Shown here: one piece after another, positions 1 to 9,019 of the stretch
Layout: the number at the start of each line of letters is the position of its first letter
How positions within the stretch are numbered: position 1 is the first letter of the stretch
Translations under genes and position numbers: made by a program
Origin: Rhodococcus sp. HNM0569
GTDB taxonomy: Bacteria > Actinomycetota > Actinomycetes > Mycobacteriales > Mycobacteriaceae
Direction of reading: 5' to 3'
Assembly (NCBI RefSeq): GCF_012726205.1
Contig: NZ_JAASAE010000016.1
Span: 23,724-87,723 of the forward strand
Length of the DNA: 64,000 nt
Notes under the pieces: generated by a model
Seen by the model: the letters and a program-made list of their open reading frames with translations, nothing else
The model's database searches: none
Told to the model about the DNA's origin: nothing

Positions 1-796
1 CGAGCGGCGCCTCGTACTGGCCCGGCTTCTCGACGTGCCCCGACAGCGAGTACAGCGTGAAGCCGGGGGACTTCTCGGTGCCCATCGAGCGGAACCAGTC
101 GGGTCCGTGCGCCAGGACCGACGGCACGCTCGCGATCGACTCGACGTTGTTGACCACGGTGGGGCACGCGTACAGGCCCGCGACCGCGGGGAAGGGCGGT
201 CGCAGCCGAGGTTGGCCGCGTCGGCCCTCGAGCGAGTCGAGCAGCGCGGTCTCCTCGCCGCAGATGTAGGCGCCTGCGCCGGCGTGCACCGTGAGTTCGA
301 GGTCGAAACCGGAACCGAGGACGTCGGAGCCGAGCAGGCCCGCGTCGTACGCCTCCGCGACCGCGCGGTGCAGCCGGCGCAGCACCGGCACCACCTCGCC
401 GCGCACGTACACGAACGCGTGGTGCGCGCGGATGGCGTACGACGCGATGATCGCGCCCTCGATCAGGCTGTGCGGCGACCCGAGCAGCAGCGGCATGTCC
501 TTGCACGTGCCGGGTTCGGACTCGTCGGCATTGACGACCAGGTAGTGCGGGGTGGTGGGGTCGTCCTGCGGGATGAACGACCACTTGGTGCCCACCGAGA
601 AGCCTGCGCCGCCGCGGCCGCGGAGCCCGGACGCCTTGACGGTCTCGATCACGTCGTCGGGTGGCATCGCGAGTGCCGCCCGCAGCCCGTCGTAGCCGCC
701 GTGTTCGCGATAGTTGTCGATCGTCCACGACTGTGGTTCGTCCCAGTGTCGACTCAGAACCGGGGTGAGCCCCGTGCGGGGCGCGGCGGTGTCCAT
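1..796 (-). CDS. nuoF: NADH-quinone oxidoreductase subunit F, C-terminus outside window
   Basis: This is the start of the complex I subunit that binds NADH and FMN and passes electrons into the iron-sulfur chain. Translation from the ATG at 796 gives about 265 residues and then leaves the window, so the C-terminal 4Fe-4S part is missing here. Visible family signatures are the Gly-rich GRGGAGF...TKW segment near residue 60 and a later GAGAYICGEETALLDSLEGR stretch of the NADH/FMN site. The ATG lies 4 bases after the nuoE stop, and a purine-rich CAGGGAG sits just upstream, which supports this start. It is the sixth gene of the nuo operon and the remaining nuo genes should follow to the left of the window. 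Confidence 0.95.
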   Translation of the reverse strand, partial: MDTAAPRTGLTPVLSRHWDEPQSWTIDNYREHGGYDGLRAALAMPPDDVIETVKASGLRGRGGAGFSVGTKWSFIPQDDPTTPHYLVVNADESEPGTCKDMPLLLGSPHSLIEGAIIASYAIRAHHAFVYVRGEVVPVLRRLHRAVAEAYDAGLLGSDVLGSGFDLELTVHAGAGAYICGEETALLDSLEGRRGQPRLRPPFPAVAGLYACPTVVNNVESIASVPSVLAHGPDWFRSMGTEKSPGFTLYSLSGHVEKPGQYEAPL

Positions 797-800
797 GTGC

Positions 801-1601
801 TCACTCCCTGTTTCCGGGAAGCTCGGGATCGGGTGCGTACATGCCCTTTTCGTGTGCGACGCGGAGTCCGGCGAGGCTCGCGTCGCCCGCGCTCGGGGCG
901 TCGTCGACGCCGTCGCGGGGGTCGGGGAATCCGGCGAGGATGCGTTCGGTCTCCCGGAACGTGCAGGGCGCGACCCCGCGTGCGGGAGTGGGCACGTCGC
1001 CCCGGCGCAGGGCGTCGACGAGGGCGCGCGCCGACTCGGGAGTCTGGTTGTCGAAGAACTCCCAGTTGACCATGATCACCGGTGCGTAATCGCACGCCGC
1101 ATTGCACTCGACGTGCTCGAGCGTGACGGCCCCGTCGTCGGTGGTGCCGCCCGACTCGACGCCCAGGTGCTCCTGCAACGCCGATTCGATCGCGTCGCCG
1201 CCCATGATCGCGCACAGCGTGTTGGTGCACACCCCGACGAGGTAGTCGCCGGTGGGGCCGCGCCGGTACATCGAGTAGAAGGTCGCCACCGCGGTGACCT
1301 CGGCGCCGGTGAGTCCGACCACGTCCGCGCAGAAGTCGATGCCCGCGGGCGTGATGTAGCCGTCCTCGGCCTGCACGAGATGCAGGAGCGGCAGCAGCGC
1401 CGAACGCGGCTGCGGGTAACGCGCGAGGATCGCCGTCGCGTCGGCGTCGAGGCGGGCGAGCACGTCGGTCGGATAGCTGGTGCGGGCGCCGGGCCGCACC
1501 AGCTGCACCTGCTCGTCGGGGCCCGCCCCGAAGGCCGTGCCGAGCGCGCCCGGCCCGAAGGACAGCAACACGGGTTCGCGTGCCGTGAGATCGTCGGTCA
1601 T
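801..1601 (-). CDS. nuoE: NADH-quinone oxidoreductase subunit E
   Basis: Peripheral-arm subunit of complex I with a thioredoxin-like fold holding one 2Fe-2S cluster, working directly with NuoF. The 266-residue protein shows the four cysteine ligands in two pairs: CTNTLC near residue 115 and ECNAAC near residue 155. The N-terminal 50 residues and the C-terminal tail past residue 210 are longer than in the E. coli subunit (about 166 residues), which is usual for actinobacterial NuoE. The ATG overlaps the nuoD stop in an ATGA arrangement, so the two genes are translationally coupled. No key residue appears to be missing. Confidence 0.95.
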   Translation of the reverse strand: MTDDLTAREPVLLSFGPGALGTAFGAGPDEQVQLVRPGARTSYPTDVLARLDADATAILARYPQPRSALLPLLHLVQAEDGYITPAGIDFCADVVGLTGAEVTAVATFYSMYRRGPTGDYLVGVCTNTLCAIMGGDAIESALQEHLGVESGGTTDDGAVTLEHVECNAACDYAPVIMVNWEFFDNQTPESARALVDALRRGDVPTPARGVAPCTFRETERILAGFPDPRDGVDDAPSAGDASLAGLRVAHEKGMYAPDPELPGNRE

Positions 1602-2896
1602 CGGTCGACACCTCCCATCACGGGGTCGATGCTCGCGACCGAGGCGATCACGTCGGACACCATGCCGCCCTCGCACATCGCCGCGACCGCTTGCAGGTTC
1701 GTGAACGACGGGTCGCGAAAGTGCACGCGGTACGGACGCGTGCCGCCGTCGCTCACCATGTGCACACCCAGCTCGCCGCGCGGCGACTCGACCGACGTGA
1801 ACACCTGCCCGGGCGGGACGCGGAAGCCCTCCGTCACGAGCTTGAAGTGGTGGATGAGCCCCTCCATCGAGTTGCCCATGATGTGGTCGATGTGCTCGGG
1901 CGAGTTGCCGAGACCGTCGGGCCCGACGGTGAGATCGGCAGGCCACGCGAGCTTCTTGTCCTCGAGCATCACCGGGCCCGGGCGCAGCCGGTCGAGGCAC
2001 TGCTCGACGATCTTCAGAGACTCGGCCATCTCGCGCACGCGGATCCGGTAACGCCCGTAGCAGTCGCAGCCGTCGTCGGTGACGACGTCGAATTCGTAGT
2101 TCTCGTAGCCGCAGTAGGGCTCCGAACGGCGCAGATCGTGTGGCAGGCCGGTCGAGCGCAGTACCGGCCCGGTGATGCCGAGCGCCATGCACCCGGTGAG
2201 ATCGAGATAGCCGATGCCCTGGGTGCGGGCGCGCCAGATCGGGTTCTCGTCGAGCATCGCACCGAGATCGGCGATGCGCTTCGGCAGGAACCGCAGCAAC
2301 TCGCGCACCTTGTCGACGGTGCCGTCCGGCAGATCCTGCGCGAGCCCGCCCGGGCGGATGTACGCGTGGTTCATCCGCAGTCCGGTGATCGACTCGAACA
2401 CGTCGAGGATCGGTTCGCGATCGCGGAATCCGAACAGCATCGCGCTGACGGCACCGAGTTCCATGCCGCCCGTCGCGAGCGCGACGAGGTGCGACGAGAC
2501 CCGGTTGAGCTCCATCAGCATGACGCGCACGACGTTCGCGCGCTCGGGTACGTCGTCCTCGACGCCGAGCAGCCGTTCGACGCCGAGGCAGTACGCGACC
2601 TCGTTGAAGAACGGCGCCAGGTAGTCCATGCGCGTGACGAAGGTGACGCCCTGTGTCCAGTTGCGGTACTCGAGGTTCTTCTCGATCCCGGTGTGCAGGT
2701 AGCCGATTCCGCACCGTGCCTCGGTGACCGTCTCGCCCTCGAGTTCGAGGATCAGGCGCAGCACGCCGTGCGTCGACGGATGTTGCGGGCCCATGTTGAC
2801 GACGATGCGTTCCTCGCCGATCTCGTGTGCCGCGTCCACGATGTCGTCCCAGTCCTGGCCCGAGGCCGTGTACACGGTTGCCGTGTCGTCGCTCAT
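1598..2896 (-). CDS. nuoD: NADH-quinone oxidoreductase subunit D
   Basis: The 49 kDa subunit of complex I, which forms much of the quinone-binding pocket and descends from the [NiFe]-hydrogenase large subunit. The 432-residue product carries the family signature [15 protein letters not shown] close to residue 35, followed by [11 protein letters not shown] and the long conserved alpha-helical core. The start is taken at the ATG coding MSDDTATVY, because it overlaps the last base of the nuoC stop region and all upstream in-frame sequence lies inside nuoC. Its own stop overlaps the nuoE start by four bases. The gene looks intact and chromosomally typical. Confidence 0.96.
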   Translation of the reverse strand: MSDDTATVYTASGQDWDDIVDAAHEIGEERIVVNMGPQHPSTHGVLRLILELEGETVTEARCGIGYLHTGIEKNLEYRNWTQGVTFVTRMDYLAPFFNEVAYCLGVERLLGVEDDVPERANVVRVMLMELNRVSSHLVALATGGMELGAVSAMLFGFRDREPILDVFESITGLRMNHAYIRPGGLAQDLPDGTVDKVRELLRFLPKRIADLGAMLDENPIWRARTQGIGYLDLTGCMALGITGPVLRSTGLPHDLRRSEPYCGYENYEFDVVTDDGCDCYGRYRIRVREMAESLKIVEQCLDRLRPGPVMLEDKKLAWPADLTVGPDGLGNSPEHIDHIMGNSMEGLIHHFKLVTEGFRVPPGQVFTSVESPRGELGVHMVSDGGTRPYRVHFRDPSFTNLQAVAAMCEGGMVSDVIASVASIDPVMGGVDR

Positions 2897-3585
2897 CAGC
2901 TGTAGGCCCTCCTCTCGTCGGGAGGTGGAATGCGTGCGCCCTTGTATTCGACGGGCACACCGCCGAGCGGGTAGTCGCGTCGCTGCGGGTGGCCCTGCCA
3001 GTCGTCGGGCATCTCGATCCGCGTGAGCGACGGGTGCCCGTCGAAGACGATGCCGAAGAAGTCGTAGGTCTCGCGTTCGTGCCAGTCCTCGGTGGGATAC
3101 ACGTCGAACAGCGACGGGACGTGCGGGTCGGCGTCCGGCACCGCGACCTCGAGCCGCACGCGCCGGTTCCACGTGATCGACAACAGCGGGTACACCGCGT
3201 GCAGTTCGCGGTCGGTGTCGTCGGGATAGTGCACGCCGCTCACGCCGAGGCACATCTCGAATCGCAGGTCGGGATGGTCGCGCAGGGTGCGCGCGACGAC
3301 GGGCAGGAACTCGCGCCGCACGTGCAGCGTCAGCTCGCCGCGGTGCACGACGACCTTCTCCACCGCCGCGTCGAAGCCGCCGTGCTCGGCGAGCGCGTCG
3401 TGCAGGGTGTCGGCGAACTCGTCGAACCAGCCGCCGTACGGGCGAGGGGCGCTGCCGGGCAACATGACCGGATGTCGCAGCCTGCCGTAGCCAGACGTGT
3501 CGCCCGTGCCGTGGACGCCGAACATGCCCTGGCGCACACCGATGACGTCGTCGTGCGGCCGCTCGGGCGGTGGGGTGTCGCTCAT
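2896..3585 (-). CDS. nuoC: NADH-quinone oxidoreductase subunit C
   Basis: The 30 kDa subunit of the complex I hydrophilic arm, next to NuoD and NuoB, with a structural role. The 229-residue protein contains the expected [19 protein letters not shown] region and the strongly conserved C-terminal block around [17 protein letters not shown]...FDGHPSL...MPDDW near residues 165-200. It is a separate gene, not the NuoCD fusion of enterobacteria. The start ATG ([10 protein letters not shown]) overlaps the nuoB stop by four bases, and the stop abuts the nuoD start codon, so nuoB, C, D and E form a coupled translation series. Confidence 0.95.
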   Translation of the reverse strand: MSDTPPPERPHDDVIGVRQGMFGVHGTGDTSGYGRLRHPVMLPGSAPRPYGGWFDEFADTLHDALAEHGGFDAAVEKVVVHRGELTLHVRREFLPVVARTLRDHPDLRFEMCLGVSGVHYPDDTDRELHAVYPLLSITWNRRVRLEVAVPDADPHVPSLFDVYPTEDWHERETYDFFGIVFDGHPSLTRIEMPDDWQGHPQRRDYPLGGVPVEYKGARIPPPDERRAYS

Positions 3586-4136
3586 CGCAGCAGCCCCTTC
3601 AACTCGATCGTGGGGCGGGTGTCGAGGGCCGCGGCTTCGGCCGCGCGGATCGCTTCGTCGCGGTGCACACCGAGCGGCATCTGCCCGATCTTCTCGTGCA
3701 GCTTCAGGATTGCGTGCAGCAGCATCTCGGGCCGCGGCGGACAGCCGGGCAGATAGATGTCGACGGGGACGACATGGTCGACTCCCTGCACGATCGCGTA
3801 GTTGTTGAACATGCCACCCGACGACGCGCAGACCCCCATCGACAGAACCCATTTCGGTTCCACCATCTGGTCGTACACCTGCCGCAGAACGGGCGCCATC
3901 TTCTGGCTCACGCGGCCCGCGACGATCATGAGGTCGGCCTGACGCGGCGACGCGCGGAACGGTTCCATACCGAATCGTGCGATGTCGAAACGCGGCCCGC
4001 TCGTGGCCATCATCTCGATGGCGCAGCACGCGAGACCGAACGTCGCCGGCCACAACGAGCCCTTACGCAGATAGCCTGCGAGGCTCTCCACGGTGCTCAG
4101 CAGGAAACCGCTGGGCACCTTCTCTTCGAGACCCAT
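3582..4136 (-). CDS. nuoB: NADH-quinone oxidoreductase subunit B
   Basis: Carries the terminal iron-sulfur cluster N2 that hands electrons to quinone. In the 184-residue product the ligand cysteines are visible: the adjacent pair in GLACCAIEM near residue 37, GVCASSGG near residue 102 and GCPPRPE near residue 132. Length is normal for the family. The ATG at 4136 has a GGAAGTGAG ribosome-binding sequence shortly upstream. It follows nuoA after a gap of about 50 bases and overlaps nuoC at its end. Confidence 0.97.
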   Translation of the reverse strand: MGLEEKVPSGFLLSTVESLAGYLRKGSLWPATFGLACCAIEMMATSGPRFDIARFGMEPFRASPRQADLMIVAGRVSQKMAPVLRQVYDQMVEPKWVLSMGVCASSGGMFNNYAIVQGVDHVVPVDIYLPGCPPRPEMLLHAILKLHEKIGQMPLGVHRDEAIRAAEAAALDTRPTIELKGLLR

Positions 4137-4187
4137 GGATTCTCACTTCCGAAACACTCTCGGTTCCAGATGGTTTCGCTTGTCCGG

Positions 4188-4562
4188 TCAACCCCAGGCG
4201 AGGCCACCGCGTCTCCACTCGTATGCATAGGCGACCGACACGTTGACGACGAACAACGCCATCGCCGCGAGGCCGAAGTAGCCGAGGGCGTCGAAGTGCA
4301 CCGCCCACGGGTAGAGAAAGACGATTTCGATGTCGAAGACGATGAACAGCATCGCCGTCAGGTAGTACTTGACCGGAAAACGCTGACCACCGCGCCGGTC
4401 GCCCACCCGCTGACGCGCGGTGGGTTCGATACCGCACTCGTAGGCTTCGAGTTTGGCCCGGTTGTACCGGCTCGGACCCACGAACGACCCGATCGCGACG
4501 GACACGACGGCGAACGCGACCGCGACGGCTCCCAGCACGAGGATCGGTGTGTAGACGTTCAT
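4188..4562 (-). CDS. nuoA: NADH-quinone oxidoreductase subunit A
   Basis: Small membrane subunit of complex I and first gene of the operon. The 124-residue protein has three hydrophobic segments (about residues 8-28, 66-88 and 93-115) and the conserved loop YECGIEP near residue 41, followed by the FPVKYYLTAMLFIVFDIE block that ends in acidic residues in the membrane arm. The 269-base interval upstream, before the receiver gene, must hold the nuo promoter. I see no convincing operator there beyond short imperfect repeats. Confidence 0.96.
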   Translation of the reverse strand: MNVYTPILVLGAVAVAFAVVSVAIGSFVGPSRYNRAKLEAYECGIEPTARQRVGDRRGGQRFPVKYYLTAMLFIVFDIEIVFLYPWAVHFDALGYFGLAAMALFVVNVSVAYAYEWRRGGLAWG

Positions 4563-4831
4563 GCGACCGCCACCTCTCGCCTGTACATCTCGGGAGCCCC
4601 GCGACCCTCTCCCTTCGGGAGCCCCGGAATCACGGTGCCGAACCGGTGTGATACAAGACCGACCCTACACATTTTGTGACCGAGCGCACGCGATTGACCG
4701 GGCTGTGTCGCACCGAGTGCGAAAAACCAGCCCTCGACGCGTTGACCTGGGCTGATCGGCTTCGCCGACAGGGCGGTTTCTCGGAAATCCACTCGACCGA
4801 CAGCCGCGAAACCGCCCGTTCGGTGCGCGGG

Positions 4832-5251
4832 CTAGGAGCGGACGGCGGCCTTGCGGAGCAGGGGGAGTGCCGCGGCCGCGAGATCGATCGGGTCGATGGG
4901 CTGCGGCACCGCGGCCTCGGCGCGCGACCAGTGGGCGAGCCACGCGTCGTCGGCGCGACCGGTGAGCACGAGGATCGGCGGGCAGTGCTCGAGCTCGTCC
5001 TTGAGTTGCTTCGCGAGGCCGAGGCCGCCGGAAGGGGTGGCTTCGCCGTCGAGGATCGCGAGGTCGATGGCACCCTCGTCCATGTGGTGCACGACCATCG
5101 GGGCGGTGGCGACCTCGGCGTACTCGAGGTCGGGAAGATCGGGATGCAGCCGCGTCCCCATCGCCTGCATCACCCGTTCGCGCGTGAGTGCGTCGTCGCT
5201 GTAGACGAGCACACGCAGCGGCGCCGACGGGGAGGTGTGATCCGAGGACAC
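4832..5251 (-). CDS. Receiver-domain-like protein upstream of nuo
   Basis: A stand-alone CheY-like domain of 139 residues without an output domain. The N-terminal acidic pair (YSDDA, about residues 17-21) and the phospho-acceptor Asp in AILDGE (about residue 66) are present, and LVLTGRADD matches the Thr/Ser switch region. The conserved Lys before the C-terminal proline motif is not seen: the segment reads AAVPQPIDP. The receiver is therefore degenerate and may not be phosphorylated normally. Mycobacteria carry a similar receiver gene (Rv3143) in front of nuoA, so a link to complex I expression is a reasonable inference. The start is a GTG with no clear ribosome-binding site, so the exact N-terminus is uncertain. 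Confidence 0.8.
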   Translation of the reverse strand: MSSDHTSPSAPLRVLVYSDDALTRERVMQAMGTRLHPDLPDLEYAEVATAPMVVHHMDEGAIDLAILDGEATPSGGLGLAKQLKDELEHCPPILVLTGRADDAWLAHWSRAEAAVPQPIDPIDLAAAALPLLRKAAVRS

Positions 5252-5302
5252 AGTGCCGATGTTAACGACACCTGGCGCATTCTGCCCGGCGGCACACCGG
5301 AA

Positions 5303-5554
5303 TCATCGGTCGCCGAGCCCCCGACGGAGCGCGTCGACGGTCGTCTCGGGCGACGAGTTGAAGCACAACCGGCTCGACGGCGACAGCTCGACGACCGCGT
5401 TGACGATGCGCTCGAACAGAAGAGTGTTCTGCGGCATCATGCGGATTCCGCCGCCAACCATCACGAGCCCGACCTCGCCCTCGGTGCGGCCGGGCAGCGT
5501 GGAGTAGTCGAGGAAGTGCGGGTCGATGCCGATCGACAACACGCGCGTGTTCAT
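5303..5554 (-). CDS. Small conserved protein of unknown function
   Basis: An 83-residue protein beginning MNTRVLSIGIDPHFLDYS, preceded by a strong GGAAGGAGC ribosome-binding site, which makes it a credible gene. Short proteins opening with V-L-S-I-G-I-D-P are common in actinobacteria and have no assigned role. A glycine-rich turn (MVGGGIRMMP, around residue 32) followed by an amphipathic helix and a region reading FNSSPETTVDALRRG is compatible with a small Rossmann-like alpha/beta fold, but that is inference. It lies between the receiver gene and the phosphate transporter without overlap to either. Confidence 0.7.
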   Translation of the reverse strand: MNTRVLSIGIDPHFLDYSTLPGRTEGEVGLVMVGGGIRMMPQNTLLFERIVNAVVELSPSSRLCFNSSPETTVDALRRGLGDR

Positions 5555-5615
5555 GCCAGCTCCTTCCGGACAGGTCGGTGCCGTCGACGACGGGTGTCAG
5601 CGGCCTATCGCGCTC

Positions 5616-6602
5616 TCACACCAGGAAGTCGGCCACGAGCAGCGTCCCTGCCGATAATGCGGCGGCAGCGGGGAAGGTCGTGACCCACGCGGCCACCATG
5701 TTTCCCGCCACGGCCCAGCGCACCGCCGACGTGCGCTTCGTCGAACCGGCGCCCATGATCGCCGACGGGATGACGTGCGTCGTCGACACCGGCGCGCCCA
5801 TTCCGGCCGACGCGACGTACAGCACCGACGCTGCGGTCGCTTCGGCCGCGAAGCCGTGCGGTGGGTCGAGCTCGATGATCTTGCGCCCGAGCGTGCGCAT
5901 GATCCGCGTGCCGCCCGTTGCCGTGCCGAATGCCAGAACGGCCGCGGTCACGAGAAGGGTCCACATCGGGATCGAATAGTCATCCTGGTACCCCGCGACG
6001 ACGAGTGCGAGCACGATGATCCCGACGGTCTTCGCGGCGTCCTGCATGCCGTGCCCGAATGCCATCGCCGCAGCCGACAGTGTCTGCGCGCGGCGGAATC
6101 CCCGGCCGGTGCCCGCCGGTGAGCGTTTACGGAACAGCCACAGGATCGCGATCATGACAGTCGCGCCCAGCACGAATCCGATGACGGGAGAGACGATCAT
6201 CGGCACGAGGATCTTGTCGAAGACGCCGGTCCACAGCACGGTCATTCCGCCCGCGAGGGCCGCGCCGACCATGCCGCCGACGAGTGCATGCGACGACGAC
6301 GACGGCAAGCCGAACCACCACGTGACGAGGTTCCATCCGATCGCGCCGACGAGTGCACACGCGACGATTGCGAGTGCGTACGGCCCGACCTCGAGTTCGA
6401 TGATCCCCTCACCGACCGTCGACGCGACCTTGGCGCCGAAAAAGAAGCCGACGAGATTGCCGATCGCTGCCATCGCGAGCGCCGCTCGCATCGTGAGTGC
6501 ACGCGTCGAGACCGATGTGGCGATCGCATTCGCGGAATCGTGGAACCCGTTGGTAAAGGTGAACACCATCGCCAGACCGATCACCACGATCAGAAGGAAC
6601 AC
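5616..6602 (-). CDS. pit: PiT-family inorganic phosphate transporter
   Basis: Low-affinity, proton-coupled inorganic phosphate permease of the inner membrane. The 328-residue protein begins MFLLIVVIGLAMVF and shows the PiT signature FTNGFHDSANAIATSV at about residues 15-30. A second, inverted-repeat signature lies near the C-terminus, around GAPVSTTHVIPSAIMGAG. About ten hydrophobic segments can be counted. The start is GTG, six bases after the stop of the DUF47 gene, the usual pairing for this transporter family. No frameshift or missing motif is seen. Confidence 0.93.
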   Translation of the reverse strand: MFLLIVVIGLAMVFTFTNGFHDSANAIATSVSTRALTMRAALAMAAIGNLVGFFFGAKVASTVGEGIIELEVGPYALAIVACALVGAIGWNLVTWWFGLPSSSSHALVGGMVGAALAGGMTVLWTGVFDKILVPMIVSPVIGFVLGATVMIAILWLFRKRSPAGTGRGFRRAQTLSAAAMAFGHGMQDAAKTVGIIVLALVVAGYQDDYSIPMWTLLVTAAVLAFGTATGGTRIMRTLGRKIIELDPPHGFAAEATAASVLYVASAGMGAPVSTTHVIPSAIMGAGSTKRTSAVRWAVAGNMVAAWVTTFPAAAALSAGTLLVADFLV

Positions 6603-6608
6603 GGTCGC

Positions 6609-7223
6609 TCACGACTCCTTGAGCACGATTGACTCGACGACATGCGACACCCGCTCGAATGCGTCGGCGGCGTCTTCGAGTTCGTCGGCGATGTCCTTGA
6701 GCTTCATGACCGTGAGCGCGTCGACGTTGCCGTCGAACAGTTCGGCGAGAAAAGACCGGTACATCTGGTCGGCACGGTTCTCGAGCGCGTTCATCTCGAT
6801 CCAGTACGGCTCGAGGTTCTTCATCGTCGCCAGGCGCGGCATCGCATCCGACGTGACCTTTGCGCAGTTGTCGAGGACGCCGATGACGTCACACAGGTGC
6901 GGTGGGATCCGCGGTACGCGGTACAGCGTCGCGAGGTGTGTCGCGGCCTCCATGTGGTCCATGACGTCGTCGAGGCTCGACCCGAGCAGATAGATGTCCG
7001 AGCGGTCGAAAGGCGTCACGAAACTCGAATTGAGCGTGCGGAAGGGCTCGTCGGTGATCCGGTCGCACTCGTGCTCGAGCTCGACCATACGGGTGGCGAT
7101 CGCAGCAATGTCCGCTTCGGGATCGAATAGTTCGGCCAGCACCTTCGTCGCCGTGGCCAGGGTGTGGGCGGATGACGAGAAGAGGTCGTAGAACAGGTCG
7201 TTCTTGGGTTTGAATCGGGAGAA
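6609..7223 (-). CDS. DUF47 (PhoU-like) phosphate transport regulator; non-standard start codon
   Basis: PhoU-like helical protein that accompanies Pit transporters and is thought to tune phosphate uptake. About 204 residues from the SRFKPKNDLFYDLF start region to the VLKES end, a normal family length. Paired acidic motifs such as LEHECDRITDE and MNALENRADQMYR are typical of the two PhoU helical repeats. The ribosome-binding sequence AAAGGAG lies at 7232-7238 and points to codon 7221-7223, which reads TTC rather than ATG, GTG or TTG. An upstream start inside the intergenic hairpin is possible but would add an unrelated tail. The stop is six bases from the pit start. Confidence 0.85.
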   Translation of the reverse strand, partial: FSRFKPKNDLFYDLFSSSAHTLATATKVLAELFDPEADIAAIATRMVELEHECDRITDEPFRTLNSSFVTPFDRSDIYLLGSSLDDVMDHMEAATHLATLYRVPRIPPHLCDVIGVLDNCAKVTSDAMPRLATMKNLEPYWIEMNALENRADQMYRSFLAELFDGNVDALTVMKLKDIADELEDAADAFERVSHVVESIVLKES

Positions 7224-7280
7224 CGCGAAAGCTCCTTTACGCGTGCGTGTTCGCGGTGCGTGCCGAATGGGCAGAAGGGT

Positions 7281-7318
7281 CGGGATGCCGACACGTGAGG
7301 GGGCGTGCCGGCATCCCG
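7281..7318 (-). terminator. Hairpin after the CotH operon
   Basis: A ten-base perfect stem (CGGGATGCCG against CGGCATCCCG), extended inward by CACG/CGTG after one bulged base, with a short purine-rich loop. It sits 3 bases beyond the CotH-family stop on the minus strand and ahead of the DUF47 gene. No run of U follows, so it would be an intrinsic terminator of the U-poor actinobacterial kind. Its position also means that the DUF47/pit transcript probably starts inside or just after it. Confidence 0.6.
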
Positions 7319-7321
7319 AGT

Positions 7322-9019
7322 TCATTGGTCGCGGGCCGCGTCGAGCGCGGTGCGACGTTGGTCGATCCACGACTGCATCGTGTCGACGCTCGAGCGCAGG
7401 TCCTCATCGGTGAGGCCGTCGCTGGTCGGCACGGATTCCGCGATGTCGTCGAGAATCGCGCTCGCCGTACCGCTGCCGTACATCTGGTCGTAGAGCTTCC
7501 AGTACTGCTCGTCGTAGACCTTGCGCAGCTCGTCCGACGCGAGGAAGCGAGTCTTGAGTTCGTTTCCACCAAGAGAATGCCCACCGGCACCGCCAGGCAT
7601 TCCCTGCTGCTGCGCGTCACCGCCGGTCTCGCCGTCGGCGGGCGGCTGCATGCCTTGCGGCATTTCTCCCTGGGGCATGTTCCCCTGCGGGCGCATCCCG
7701 CCTTGGGGTGGCTGCATACCATTCGCCGGGCGCTGCATGCTGCCCTGCTGACCCGTGTCTTCGCCTGTCTGCGCGGCATCGGGAGCCTGGTCCTGGCGGC
7801 CGCCGCCCATGCCGCCTCCCATAGCACCGGGACCCATCGAGACGGCCTCGTCGGGCCCCGTGGTGGCGTCGCCCTGCATCGCCATGTTGAGATCCCACGA
7901 GACGACAGACAGCTTCTCGGTCTCGAGGTCGTACCACAGGTAGTAGTTCTGTCCCGGTCCCGCCATGTCGTCGGCGTTGACGATCAGGTTCTGCGTGGCA
8001 AGGTATTTCGCGAACGACTCGACGTCGACCCAGTCGCCCAGATGCTGTTCGAACTCCTCGTCGCTCGCCGAGTCCATCCACTCGAGGAAGTTGACGATCG
8101 GCTGCAGGTTGCCGGAATCGGCCGCGTTGATCTGTGTGAACTGCTCCGAGTAGTCGGACTGGTCGCGTCCCACGTACTCGAACCGTGACGACGCGTCCGC
8201 CTTGTACAGGTAGCCGTCCGAGTCGAACAGTTCGTTCGCGTACGTGTCGTCGGGATGTGCGAGCAAAAGGCGGGTCGCGGTGGCACCGCCGTTGATCGAG
8301 TACACGGCGTACGCATACTGCTGCGTCGGCTGATCCGTCGTGTCGGTGAGCGACAGCGCCATCGCCTCGTTGAGCACCGGGCTGCCCGGGCGTACCGAGA
8401 TCTCCGTCATCCCTTGGTACGCACGGCCGTCCGCATTCTCGTCGAAGCTGAGCAGCAACGGCAGCGACGTCGGGTCGTCGGCGGAGGCCTGCGAGACCGT
8501 GCCCATACCGCCCATGCCTTCACCCATCGCGGCGGGGTCGAACCCTTCCGGCAGCTCCATCCCTTCCGGAGGCTGGAAGCCTTCGCCGCCAGGTCCGGCG
8601 CCGTCGCCGCGCACGCCCATCAACGTCGAGTTGCCCTTGAGTCGCACCGCGACATCGGTGACGACGGTGCCGTCGATCGTGACGGTCGCGTTGACCCACT
8701 TCTTCTCGCCGGTCGACTGGAACGACGTGATCATGTCGTCGTACTCGGCGTCGGTCATGTCGATCGAGAGCTCGTGGTCGACGGACGTGTCGAACAGGTC
8801 GACCGTGCCGGTGATGTTGTCGGTGATCGGCGACGCGATGACGGTCGCGTCCCCCGTGATGTAAGGCCGGATGGACACGCTGCCGAAGACGCCGCCGAGC
8901 ACGGCCAGGACCGCGGCCAGCGCCACCACGAGCTTCCAGTGCTGTCGTACCGACTTCGGAATACGATGCCGAAAAAGTGTTCTCGGTTGCGGTGGGCCGC
9001 CACCGTGCGGCGCGGTCAT
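7322..9019 (-). CDS. CotH kinase family membrane-anchored protein
   Basis: A 565-residue protein of the CotH family, atypical secreted or surface kinases first known from spore coat protein CotH. Residues about 27-50 form one membrane segment, so the bulk is probably outside. The CotH region begins near residue 80 (ELSIDMTDAEYDDM), continues through VRLKGNSTL, and includes the late SWDLNMAM motif (near residue 375) expected to bind metal. From about residue 395 to 480 it carries a low-complexity stretch rich in Gly, Gln, Met and Pro with repeated MPQG/MQPP units. It overlaps the DUF4956 gene by one base. With the VTC polymerase gene this is a recurrent three-gene cluster whose substrate is not established. 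Confidence 0.88.
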   Translation of the reverse strand: MTAPHGGGPPQPRTLFRHRIPKSVRQHWKLVVALAAVLAVLGGVFGSVSIRPYITGDATVIASPITDNITGTVDLFDTSVDHELSIDMTDAEYDDMITSFQSTGEKKWVNATVTIDGTVVTDVAVRLKGNSTLMGVRGDGAGPGGEGFQPPEGMELPEGFDPAAMGEGMGGMGTVSQASADDPTSLPLLLSFDENADGRAYQGMTEISVRPGSPVLNEAMALSLTDTTDQPTQQYAYAVYSINGGATATRLLLAHPDDTYANELFDSDGYLYKADASSRFEYVGRDQSDYSEQFTQINAADSGNLQPIVNFLEWMDSASDEEFEQHLGDWVDVESFAKYLATQNLIVNADDMAGPGQNYYLWYDLETEKLSVVSWDLNMAMQGDATTGPDEAVSMGPGAMGGGMGGGRQDQAPDAAQTGEDTGQQGSMQRPANGMQPPQGGMRPQGNMPQGEMPQGMQPPADGETGGDAQQQGMPGGAGGHSLGGNELKTRFLASDELRKVYDEQYWKLYDQMYGSGTASAILDDIAESVPTSDGLTDEDLRSSVDTMQSWIDQRRTALDAARDQ

